A stretch of 7,699 bases of DNA from Roseobacter sp. GTDB lineage: Bacteria; Pseudomonadota; Alphaproteobacteria; Rhodobacterales; Rhodobacteraceae. The stretch is taken from contig JAGXHB010000057.1 in the NCBI GenBank assembly GCA_024636425.1, positions 1 to 7,699 of the forward strand, given 5' to 3'. Shown piece by piece: positions 1 to 6,109 of the stretch; within the stretch, counting starts at the first letter, position 1; the number at the start of each line of letters is the position of its first letter. The position numbers and the translations under genes are program-made. The notes under the pieces are model-generated. The model was not told where the DNA came from. It saw only the letters and a program-made list of their open reading frames with translations, and ran no database searches.

Positions 1-598
1 CGCCTCGGCCGCAACATCTGACCGCTCGAAATGGGACGCATGGGATGCGCAAGTGACCCCGGCCGGCTTTGATCCATCGACGTCGAACCCTTGGGGCATC
101 AATGCGCGTTTCATGCCGCGTTTGGTCGAGGCAAACCCCGGACTGACCCCCGGATCAGTTCATGTTGATGCCGTTGCCCGATATATCTATCACATCCGTG
201 AAGACGGTACTGCGATGCGCTACGGCGTGGCGATTGCCAAAGGGAACCTGTACGAGCCCGGTACCTACACGATCCGTCGCAAAGCGAAGTGGCCGACATG
301 GACGCCGACCAAGAACATGATCGCGCGTGACCCTGAGCTTTACGAACAGCACGCAGACGGCATGGACGCAGGACCATCGAACCCGCTGGGGTCGCGTGCG
401 CTGTATCTGTTTGTCGGAAGCCGTGACACCTATCTGCGGATCCATGGGACACCCAGCCCACAATCAATCGGCGGGCGCGCAAGCTCCGGTTGTGTGCGTA
501 TGGTGATGGCCCATATCAACATTCTGTACGAAAATGTGGAAACCGGATCGACGGCACATCTTTATCCGCCGGAAGATCGGATCACTGCGACATCTTGA
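1..598 (+). CDS. L,D-transpeptidase (YkuD domain), 5'-truncated by window edge
   Basis: The product is probably an exported L,D-transpeptidase, a cysteine enzyme acting on peptidoglycan stem peptides in the periplasm (3-3 crosslinks, or attachment of proteins to the wall). The frame is open from base 2 to the TGA at 596-598, giving 198 visible residues. The YkuD signature is clear: a His in an IHGT motif (codon 443-445), then about 16 residues later S-S-G-C-V-R-M with the catalytic Cys at codon 491-493 and the conserved Arg two residues on. A GTG at 53 could serve as a start, but the upstream codons continue in frame and read Ala-Ser-Ala-Ala, like the end of a signal peptide, so the true start is probably outside the window. 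The core domain looks complete at its C-terminus. The exact acceptor (crosslink, Braun-type lipoprotein or another protein) cannot be told. Transcription probably ends at the hairpin at 613-641. Confidence 0.88.
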   Translation, partial: ASAATSDRSKWDAWDAQVTPAGFDPSTSNPWGINARFMPRLVEANPGLTPGSVHVDAVARYIYHIREDGTAMRYGVAIAKGNLYEPGTYTIRRKAKWPTWTPTKNMIARDPELYEQHADGMDAGPSNPLGSRALYLFVGSRDTYLRIHGTPSPQSIGGRASSGCVRMVMAHINILYENVETGSTAHLYPPEDRITATS

Positions 599-612
599 TT
601 TCTAATTTGAAA

Positions 613-641
613 AAAACTGCCGGCCAAGCGCCGGCAGTTTT
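613..641. terminator. bidirectional intrinsic terminator between convergent genes
   Basis: A perfect 12-bp inverted repeat has arms at 613-624 (aaaactgccggc) and 630-641 (gccggcagtttt) around the 5-base loop caagc. On the plus strand it ends in a T-rich tract (TTTTGCTTTT) and sits 14 bases after the transpeptidase stop. On the minus strand the A-run at 611-616 becomes a T-run, and the hairpin lies 11 bases beyond the lipoprotein stop. It can therefore end transcription from both sides. Confidence 0.92.
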
Positions 642-652
642 GCTTTTGACGC

Positions 653-946
653 CTACCCGGTGACGGCGACAACATCTTGGGCGCGTGAACAGATCGGGTT
701 GCCAGCGTCGGAGCGCAGAGGCAGGAACGTCGTCTCGACGGGGCCACGGTATTCATATTCGTAGCATCCCGTCGCCTGATCGATGCGCACGGCATTCAGG
801 TTCTGGTTGGTCGCGGCAAGCGTCAGAACCCCTTCGGGCAATTCGCGAATAAACCCGCTCTCGGTGATATTTGTCTGGGTCGGCATGTCGGTACAGCCTG
901 CGAGCAGCGCGCCAGCCGTTACCATGACCCAAATTGAACTCTTCAT
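653..946 (-). CDS. small lipoprotein of unknown function
   Basis: This encodes a 97-residue protein I cannot assign to a named family. Its N-terminus is a typical lipoprotein signal: Met-Lys, a short hydrophobic stretch, then a lipobox L-L-A-G-C with the lipidated Cys at residue 18. Mature protein would be about 80 residues, anchored in a membrane and facing the periplasm; Asp at position +2 is an inner-membrane retention signal in E. coli but is not a safe guide in alphaproteobacteria. The mature part has two further cysteines, at 61 and 86, which could form a disulfide, and an aromatic, acidic patch (CYEYEY). The ATG at 944-946 has a good ribosome-binding site, GGAAGG (minus strand of 955-960), 8 bases upstream. 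It lies 163 bases beyond the histidine kinase stop on the same strand, so co-transcription is possible but unproven. It ends at the shared terminator 613-641. Confidence 0.8.
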   Translation of the reverse strand: MKSSIWVMVTAGALLAGCTDMPTQTNITESGFIRELPEGVLTLAATNQNLNAVRIDQATGCYEYEYRGPVETTFLPLRSDAGNPICSRAQDVVAVTG

Positions 947-1048
947 ATGTTACGCCTTCCGAACAGAAATGATATACGGCGGATCATCGCCCAAACCGAC
1001 CCAAAGAACCAGAGCCTGCAAGGGGCCATAGGCGAAAATGCGTCCTGG

Positions 1049-1067
1049 AAAAGCGAATTCGGCTTTT
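1049..1067 (-). terminator. possible weak terminator after the histidine kinase gene
   Basis: A short inverted repeat (aaaagc / gctttt, 6-bp arms, 7-base loop containing GAATTC) lies about 43 bases beyond the kinase stop on the minus strand, followed by TTTTCC. The stem is short and AT-rich, so termination would be inefficient. Nothing else recognisable was found in the 163-base gap 947-1109 apart from the lipoprotein ribosome-binding site. Confidence 0.25.
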
Positions 1068-1109
1068 GCTATGTCATTTATTACGTCGGAAGCAGGCATT
1101 TGCCGGCAA

Positions 1110-3509
1110 TTATGCCGCTATTTCGACCGATGCGGGCTCTGTCAACGGGCAGGTAAACCAGAACACCGTCTCTTGTCCGGGTTCACTTTCAAATCCGATG
1201 GTGCCGCCCATCGCCTCGACCAGCAACCGCGATATGTTCAGCCCCAGCCCCGTGCCGCCGCGCTGGCGCGTCTCTGAGGTGTCGGCCTGTGAAAACGGTT
1301 GGAAGATCTGACTGCGAAACGACTGCGGAATGCCTGGCCCGCGATTGCTCACCGATATGCGCGCGCAATCCTCTAGCACCTCTGCGGATAACCTGACCGT
1401 TGTGCCCGTGTCGGCGAACTTGCAGGCGTTCGACAGAAGATTGGCCAACACCTGCATGATCCGCTTTTTGTCGGTCCAGATGTCGTGATCGCCTTGCGGT
1501 GCGGAAACGTCAATATCGACCTGCCATTGCGAGGCATAGGTTTCGACCTGATCGCTCGCCATGTCCATGATGGAGCACAGCTTTTCCATTTTGGCAGTGT
1601 AGGTCATGCTCCCCGAACGCATCTTTTCAATATCAAGAATGTCATTCACCAGCGAGGACAGGCGGTCCGAATTTGAGCTGGCGATCTGAATCAAGCGCTT
1701 GGTAGGCTCGCCAGCATCGTCTTTCAACTGCATGTCGAGCAGACTGAGCGCGCCTTTGATGGACGTCAGCGGTGTGCGCAGTTCGTGGCTGACGGTCGCC
1801 ACGAAATCGCGTTTCATTTGTTCCAGTCTGAACGTCTCGGTCACGTCGACCTGGATACCGAGCATCCGCAGGGCGGTACCATCGGGCATACGCTCCACCA
1901 CAACGGCATTCGATTTGATCCAACGCCATTCATTCTCACCGACCTTGACGCGAAAGCTCGCTTCGGCCCTCTCCGTCTCGCCAGAAATGCAGGCTGCTTG
2001 GGCCTGTGTCAGCCCATCCAGATCATCAGCGTGGATATTCTGCATCTGGTGACGGTAGGGATCGCGCTCATCCGCGCAAGGATTCAGCCTCAATGTCTCG
2101 CGCCAGGTATCGGACACGACAGACGTGCCGTTATGCAGATCAAGGTCATACACTCCGATCTGCGCACTGGTGAGCGCAAGATTCCAGCGCTGCTCGGACT
2201 CCGCCAGCGTCTGTGCATGGTGTTCGGTCGCGGTAATGTCGCGCATCAGCAGGGTGATGCGGTCTTCGCCATCAGCAGTGACCCAGGTGTTTTTCTCGAC
2301 TTCGATGATCTTGTCAGGGCCGAAGGGTGTTGGCATGTGCAGCTTCGACCACATGGCGATCCCGTCAAGATCAATGTCCGGCACAAGATCCCAGATCGAC
2401 TGTCCGACCAGAGATGTCTCCTTGCTGTCGGGGCTCAGCAACGCAAGCCCTGCCCCGTTGGCATGGATGATCTTGCCGTCCTTGCAAACCGAAATGATTG
2501 CCATCATCGCATTCTCGAGGATGGACTGCTTTTCCTTGACCTGCGTCTCAAGATCACGGGTTCTCTGATCGACCAGCGCTGTGACCGTCTGGTTCATCCT
2601 GATCAAGACGCCGAGAATAGAACAGATCAACGCAGTGATCAGCAGCCCCATCGACAGCACCACCCATCGCGCACGAAACGGCTGTACCGCTTCAAAACGC
2701 GGTGTGCTGCGCCAGAACAGATCCAGGGTTGTCCCATACACCGGGATGGTCTTTAGCGTGGTGAACAGCGCGCGGTTTTGCGCAGTTTCCGTCCCGGTTT
2801 CCGTCACAGCCCCCGCCATTGCAGGATCGGCGAAAGCCACATCCAAGGTGATCAGCGTGCCGTGCGACGGTGTCAGTTTTGTAAACGTCCGGTCCAGGTT
2901 CAACAGCGCAAAGCTGAAACCAAGGAATGCGCCAGCCGTATCTCCATTTGCCGTGGCCCCTGCAGCATCACGGTAGACGGGTCGCAGCAGCATGACCTGC
3001 CGGTAGTCCTTGTCGTTGATCTCTGCGGGGACAAACGCGGATTCGACCCTGCCTGTTTCGCGCGCGTCCTCTGCCGCGTCCATGATGGCCGGAAATTGCG
3101 CAAAATTCAACGACACGAGTTTTTCATGCCCTGTTACGGGTGCCAGAAGCTCGACCTGATAGCCTCCCTGCGTGTCACCTGTTTCGAGCGTCGTGACCCT
3201 TGCAAATCCGACGGCGTCAATCGCAAAGACGTTGTCGTCTATATCAAGCGCGTTTGCGTAGCTTGCCATATCGCCGCCAGTAACCTCGTCCGAGGCCAGC
3301 ACCAGCCCCGACACGCCGTCAAGCGTACGCCTGTACTCATCGGCCCGCTTTCCAAGAGAGTTCATCCCCTGATCGACAAGCACCTGAAAATTCTCTTCCG
3401 ACCTGTTTTGTGCGATACTGTGAACCAACGCAAAGGACGCATAGGTCAGACCAAGGCAAAGCAATAAGGTAAACGTCTGGAACCAGTGGATCTTGTTCGT
3501 AAACTTCAT
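1110..3509 (-). CDS. CHASE-PAS-PAS membrane sensor histidine kinase
   Basis: A 799-residue sensor kinase of the inner membrane, expected to autophosphorylate on His and pass the phosphate to a response regulator not present here. In order: transmembrane helix about 12-33; periplasmic region about 34-280 resembling a CHASE ligand-binding domain; second transmembrane helix about 282-304; a short coiled-coil-like linker; PAS domain about 328-428; second PAS with PAC-like end about 440-560; HisKA with F-V-A-T-V-S-H-E-L-R-T-P (phospho-His 575); and HATPase_c with an N-box (Asn 694), G1 box near 722-727 and G2 box G-G-T-G-L-G-L near 751-757. There is no receiver domain. The G1 box reads S-N-R-G-P-G-I-P: the usual Asp that contacts adenine is Asn. 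I chose the ATG at 3507-3509 because the membrane anchor begins just after it. A GTG at 3549-3551 would add 14 non-hydrophobic residues and has no properly spaced ribosome-binding site. The ligand is unknown. Confidence 0.92.
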   Translation of the reverse strand: MKFTNKIHWFQTFTLLLCLGLTYASFALVHSIAQNRSEENFQVLVDQGMNSLGKRADEYRRTLDGVSGLVLASDEVTGGDMASYANALDIDDNVFAIDAVGFARVTTLETGDTQGGYQVELLAPVTGHEKLVSLNFAQFPAIMDAAEDARETGRVESAFVPAEINDKDYRQVMLLRPVYRDAAGATANGDTAGAFLGFSFALLNLDRTFTKLTPSHGTLITLDVAFADPAMAGAVTETGTETAQNRALFTTLKTIPVYGTTLDLFWRSTPRFEAVQPFRARWVVLSMGLLITALICSILGVLIRMNQTVTALVDQRTRDLETQVKEKQSILENAMMAIISVCKDGKIIHANGAGLALLSPDSKETSLVGQSIWDLVPDIDLDGIAMWSKLHMPTPFGPDKIIEVEKNTWVTADGEDRITLLMRDITATEHHAQTLAESEQRWNLALTSAQIGVYDLDLHNGTSVVSDTWRETLRLNPCADERDPYRHQMQNIHADDLDGLTQAQAACISGETERAEASFRVKVGENEWRWIKSNAVVVERMPDGTALRMLGIQVDVTETFRLEQMKRDFVATVSHELRTPLTSIKGALSLLDMQLKDDAGEPTKRLIQIASSNSDRLSSLVNDILDIEKMRSGSMTYTAKMEKLCSIMDMASDQVETYASQWQVDIDVSAPQGDHDIWTDKKRIMQVLANLLSNACKFADTGTTVRLSAEVLEDCARISVSNRGPGIPQSFRSQIFQPFSQADTSETRQRGGTGLGLNISRLLVEAMGGTIGFESEPGQETVFWFTCPLTEPASVEIAA

Positions 3510-3768
3510 GTCTTGACCGCCAGTATGCCCGGCACCCGGTGACCGGTGCACCCTCGTGCCAAAGTCAAATGCCTTTTCAATATCTTGAAGACTTACATCC
3601 GAGATTGGTTAAACTATGACAAGAAAAAGGTTTCGAAAACTCGCTTCACTCTGATTAATACATGGGAGCGCTGAAAATGCAGCAGTTTTTCTGCGTCGAA
3701 GCAGCATTGCGCGGACAATCGTGGCCATAATGTGGCACACAAAAACAACCGTTCCCGCGTCATTAGAA
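3510..3768. other. gene-poor spacer upstream of the kinase and downstream of katG
   Basis: This 259-base stretch should hold the promoter and leader of the histidine kinase (minus strand), but I could not pick a -35/-10 pair with confidence. It contains a small inverted repeat TTCAA-TATC-TTGAA (3576-3589), an 8-bp palindrome TTTCGAAA (3631-3638), and a very short plus-strand frame at 3677-3730 (17 codons) with GGGAG 8 bases before its ATG. None of these is strong evidence for a gene or regulator. It is locally more AT-rich than the flanking coding regions, as expected for intergenic DNA. Confidence 0.5.
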
Positions 3769-3798
3769 ACGTCCGGGCGGACCTAACCGCCCGGACGT
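3769..3798 (-). terminator. katG transcription terminator
   Basis: A perfect 12-bp inverted repeat (acgtccgggcgg at 3769-3780, ccgcccggacgt at 3787-3798) encloses a 6-base loop. It starts 7 bases beyond the katG stop codon. On the minus strand it is followed by TTTCTAAT, a short and interrupted T tract, so the very GC-rich stem probably does most of the work. On the plus strand no T run follows, so it is not an obvious bidirectional terminator. Confidence 0.8.
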
Positions 3799-3805
3799 CT
3801 GTCTA

Positions 3806-5980
3806 TCAGGCCGCCAGATCGAAGCGGTCTGCGTTCATCACCTTGGTCCATGCGGCGACGAAATCGCGCACGAACTTTTCGCCGTTGTCGTCTTGGGCGT
3901 AAACTTCGGCATAGGCGCGCAGGATCGAGTTTGAGCCAAATACCAGATCGGCACTTGTGGCTGTCCACTTTACCGCACCGGACTTGCGGTCCCGCATCTC
4001 GTAGTTGCCGTTGTCGTCCAACGCGTGCCACGTGTAGGCCATGTCGGTCAGGTTCACGAAGAAGTCGTTGGTCAACGCTCCCACGCGATCTGTGAACACA
4101 CCATGCTTGGAGCCGCCGTAGTTGGTGCCCAGAACCCGCATGCCGCCAACCAGAACGGTGATTTCGGGACCGGTCAGCCCCAGCAACTGCGCACGATCCA
4201 GCAACAGCTCTTCCGAGCGTACGGAAACGCCTTCCTTCATCCAGTTGCGGAAGCCGTCGGCCACAGGCTCCAGATCGTCAAAGCTGTCGGCGTCGGTCTG
4301 CTCGGCTGTGGCATCGCCACGGCCTTTCGCAAAAGGCACCTCGACGGCGTATCCGCCCGCCTTGATCGCCTGCTCAAGCGCCACGTTGCCGGCCAGAACG
4401 ATCACGTCGGCAAGCGACGCGCCGGTTGCATCGGCGATGGGGCCAAGAACATCCAGCACCCGTGCCAGACGGTCAGGTTCGTTGCCTGCCCAGTCTTTTT
4501 GCGGTGCCAGACGGATGCGGGCACCATTGGCCCCGCCGCGCTTGTCCGACCCGCGATACGTGCGGGCACTGTCCCATGCGGTGGTCAGCATGTCGGCAGC
4601 GCTCAGACCGCTGTTCGCGATCTTTTCCTTCACGGCAGCCACGTCATAGTCGGTGTTGCCCGCGGGCACCGGATCCTGCCAGATCAGATCTTCGGCAGGC
4701 ACATGCGGCCCGTAATAGTTGACCTTTGGCCCCATATCCCGGTGCGTCAGCTTGAACCACGCCCGCGAGAATGTTTCCGCCAGATAGGCAGGATCCTTGT
4801 AGAACCGCTCCACGATCTCGCGGTAGATCGGGTCAACCTTCATGGCCATGTCGGCATCGGTCATGATCGGGTTGTGCTTGATCGAAGGATCGCTGGCGTC
4901 CGGCACCTTCAATTCGTCGGGCAGGTTGACGGGTTCCCACTGGAACGCCCCTGCGCGCGATTTCTTGATTTCCCACTCATGGTTCAGCAGCAGTTCAAGA
5001 TAGCCGTTGTCCCATTGCGTCGGGTTGGTGGTCCATGCGCCTTCCAGACCGGATGTGCTCGCCGTGTTGGCGAATCCGGTAAAGCTCGAATTGCTCCAGC
5101 CCAGACCGGCGTCGCCCAGCGTCGCTTCCTCGGGGGAGCCGCCGATCTCGCCTTCGATACCGTGGCATTTGCCGACAGTGTGACCGCCAACAGTAAGTGC
5201 TGCGGTTTCCTCGTCGTTCATGGCCATACGCGCAAAGGTCATGCGGACGTATTTTGCTGTCAGTGCCGGGTCGGGGTTCCCGTTCACGCCTTCGGGGTTC
5301 ACATAGATCAGACCCATGTGGGACGCCGCCAGCGGGTTGTACATGGAGTTTGCGTCTTCGATGTCAGTGACGCGCTCTTCGGTCGGGGCCATCAGCACAG
5401 GGTCATTGCCCCAGTTGATGTCGATCTCGGGGCCCCAGATGTCTTCGCGCCCAAAGCCGAAGCCAAAGGTCTCAAGGCCCATGGATTCATAGGCAACGGT
5501 GCCCGACAGGACGATCAGGTCGGCCCATGACAGCGCGTTGCCGTATTTCTTCTTGATGGGCCACAGCAGGCGGCGGGCCTTGTCGAGGCTCGCGTTATCT
5601 GGCCACGAGTTCAACGGCGCAAAACGGATATTGCCCGAACCGGCACCGCCGCGACCATCGCCCAAGCGGTATGACCCGGCAGAGTGCCACGCCAAGCGGA
5701 TGAACAGGCCGCCATAATGGCCCCAATCCGCTGGCCACCATTCCTGGCTGTCGGTCATCAGCGCGTGAACATCGGCGCGTACTGCGTTGAAATCCAAAGC
5801 CTTTACAGCTTCGCGGTGGTTGTAATCGGCATCCATCGGGTTGTTGCGTGCACCGTGCTGATGCAGGATATCCAGGTTCAGGGAACGAGGCCACCATTCG
5901 GTCACCTTCCGGTCAACTGTGGTGTTGCTGCCGTGCATGACGGGGCAGCCGCCTGCTGGGTTCACATTATTTCCGTCCAT
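3806..5980 (-). CDS. katG: catalase-peroxidase KatG
   Basis: A full-length (724-residue) bifunctional heme catalase-peroxidase that destroys hydrogen peroxide by dismutation or with an electron donor. The N-terminal domain is catalytic and the C-terminal domain is the degenerate duplicate usual in this family. Visible key residues: distal Arg95-Trp98-His99 in IRLAWHSAG; the Trp-Tyr-Met adduct as Trp98, Tyr226 (MGLIYVNPEG) and Met252 (RMAMND); proximal His267 (VGGHTVG), Trp316 and Asp377; mobile Arg414 (THRDMGP). Ser310 aligns with the Ser315 of Mycobacterium tuberculosis KatG known for isoniazid resistance. The ATG at 5978-5980 is chosen because GGAGG (minus strand of 5986-5990) sits 5 bases upstream, and the N-terminus then begins just before the family's GGCPVMHG segment. 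A TTG at 6017-6019 would add 13 residues across that ribosome-binding site and is unlikely. It is divergent from oxyR, which should activate it, and is transcribed alone, with its own terminator. Confidence 0.98.
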   Translation of the reverse strand: MDGNNVNPAGGCPVMHGSNTTVDRKVTEWWPRSLNLDILHQHGARNNPMDADYNHREAVKALDFNAVRADVHALMTDSQEWWPADWGHYGGLFIRLAWHSAGSYRLGDGRGGAGSGNIRFAPLNSWPDNASLDKARRLLWPIKKKYGNALSWADLIVLSGTVAYESMGLETFGFGFGREDIWGPEIDINWGNDPVLMAPTEERVTDIEDANSMYNPLAASHMGLIYVNPEGVNGNPDPALTAKYVRMTFARMAMNDEETAALTVGGHTVGKCHGIEGEIGGSPEEATLGDAGLGWSNSSFTGFANTASTSGLEGAWTTNPTQWDNGYLELLLNHEWEIKKSRAGAFQWEPVNLPDELKVPDASDPSIKHNPIMTDADMAMKVDPIYREIVERFYKDPAYLAETFSRAWFKLTHRDMGPKVNYYGPHVPAEDLIWQDPVPAGNTDYDVAAVKEKIANSGLSAADMLTTAWDSARTYRGSDKRGGANGARIRLAPQKDWAGNEPDRLARVLDVLGPIADATGASLADVIVLAGNVALEQAIKAGGYAVEVPFAKGRGDATAEQTDADSFDDLEPVADGFRNWMKEGVSVRSEELLLDRAQLLGLTGPEITVLVGGMRVLGTNYGGSKHGVFTDRVGALTNDFFVNLTDMAYTWHALDDNGNYEMRDRKSGAVKWTATSADLVFGSNSILRAYAEVYAQDDNGEKFVRDFVAAWTKVMNADRFDLAA

Positions 5981-5984
5981 CGGA

Positions 5985-5990
5985 TCCTCC
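5985..5990 (-). promoter_or_regulatory. katG ribosome-binding site
   Basis: The minus strand reads GGAGGA here, a near-perfect Shine-Dalgarno match ending 4 bases before the ATG at 5980 (5 bases from GGAGG). It decides the start against the longer TTG-initiated frame. Confidence 0.9.
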
Positions 5991-6003
5991 AAAAAATTGT
6001 CTG

Positions 6004-6021
6004 GTTTGACATGGTCCAAAC
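6004..6021 (-). promoter_or_regulatory. inverted repeat in the katG 5' leader
   Basis: The minus strand reads GTTTGGACCATGTCAAAC, an interrupted palindrome: GTTT and GAC on one side match GTC and AAAC on the other with one unpaired base and a 3-base centre. It lies between the predicted transcription start and the ribosome-binding site, so it could be an mRNA hairpin or a protein-binding site. No function is shown by the sequence. Confidence 0.35.
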
Positions 6022-6037
6022 GGCAGGCCCATGCCTT

Positions 6038-6056
6038 CGCGGACGTTATATCCGCG
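6038..6056. promoter_or_regulatory. inverted repeat straddling the katG -10 box
   Basis: Perfect 6-bp arms CGCGGA (6038-6043) and TCCGCG (6051-6056) flank a 7-base spacer that contains the proposed -10 hexamer of katG (minus strand TATAAC, 6045-6050). A repressor bound here would block polymerase directly. The protein is not identifiable from the site; chance cannot be excluded for arms of this length in GC-rich DNA. Confidence 0.35.
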
Positions 6057-6074
6057 CTGCGGCTATAAAATCAA
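6045..6074 (-). promoter_or_regulatory. predicted katG promoter
   Basis: On the minus strand, TTGATT (6069-6074) and TATAAC (6045-6050) match the -35 and -10 consensus at 4 of 6 and 5 of 6 positions with an 18-base gap. The implied start is near 6038, giving a leader of about 58 bases before the katG ATG. The slightly long gap and imperfect -35 suit an activator-dependent promoter. Confidence 0.5.
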
Positions 6075-6090
6075 ATTGAATAAGTTTAAT
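6075..6090. promoter_or_regulatory. candidate OxyR operator between oxyR and katG
   Basis: The AT-rich imperfect palindrome ATTGAATAAGTTTAAT lies immediately upstream of the proposed katG -35 box, where a LysR-type activator would bind. It also lies just downstream of a TATAAA (6064-6069) that could be the oxyR -10, which would suit autorepression. A perfect TCAA-A-TTGA palindrome (6071-6079) overlaps it. The E. coli OxyR pattern of alternating ATAG and CTAT half-sites is not present in proper spacing, so assignment rests on position. Confidence 0.4.
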
Positions 6091-6098
6091 CTCTCGAT

Positions 6099-6102
6099 AG
6101 GA
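6099..6102 (+). promoter_or_regulatory. oxyR ribosome-binding site
   Basis: AGGA lies 7 bases before the ATG at 6110, consistent with that start. A second purine tract (AAGG, 6104-6107) is too close to the ATG to be the main site. Confidence 0.55.
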
Positions 6103-6109
6103 TAAGGTT

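Noticed and set aside
53..598. GTG at 53 as the start of the L,D-transpeptidase
   Set aside because: The frame stays open to the window edge and the preceding residues look like a signal-peptide end, so the GTG is probably an internal Val.
1095..1116. Nested palindrome (ggcat ... ttgccggcaa ... atgcc) over the kinase stop codon
   Set aside because: No T tract follows on the minus strand and it partly lies in codons; nothing supports a terminator or binding site.
3510..3551. GTG at 3549-3551 as the start of the histidine kinase
   Set aside because: It adds 14 residues before a normal membrane anchor and lacks a well-spaced ribosome-binding site, though the ATG at 3507-3509 also has only a weak one (GGCGG), so the choice is not certain.
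3721..3741. TGGCAC near 3733 as a sigma-54 promoter -24 element
   Set aside because: No matching TTGC-type -12 element follows at the required spacing on that strand, and no gene lies downstream.
4025..5530. A 501-codon open frame on the plus strand opposite katG
   Set aside because: It runs antisense through all the conserved katG motifs, its translation resembles no protein, and long antisense frames are common in GC-rich coding DNA. The same applies to plus-strand frames at 1785-2756 and 2778-3467 opposite the kinase.
5981..6019. A 13-residue N-terminal extension of KatG from a TTG at 6017-6019
   Set aside because: The extension runs over a strong GGAGG ribosome-binding site that is ideally spaced for the ATG at 5978-5980, and it adds nothing recognisable to the family's N-terminus.
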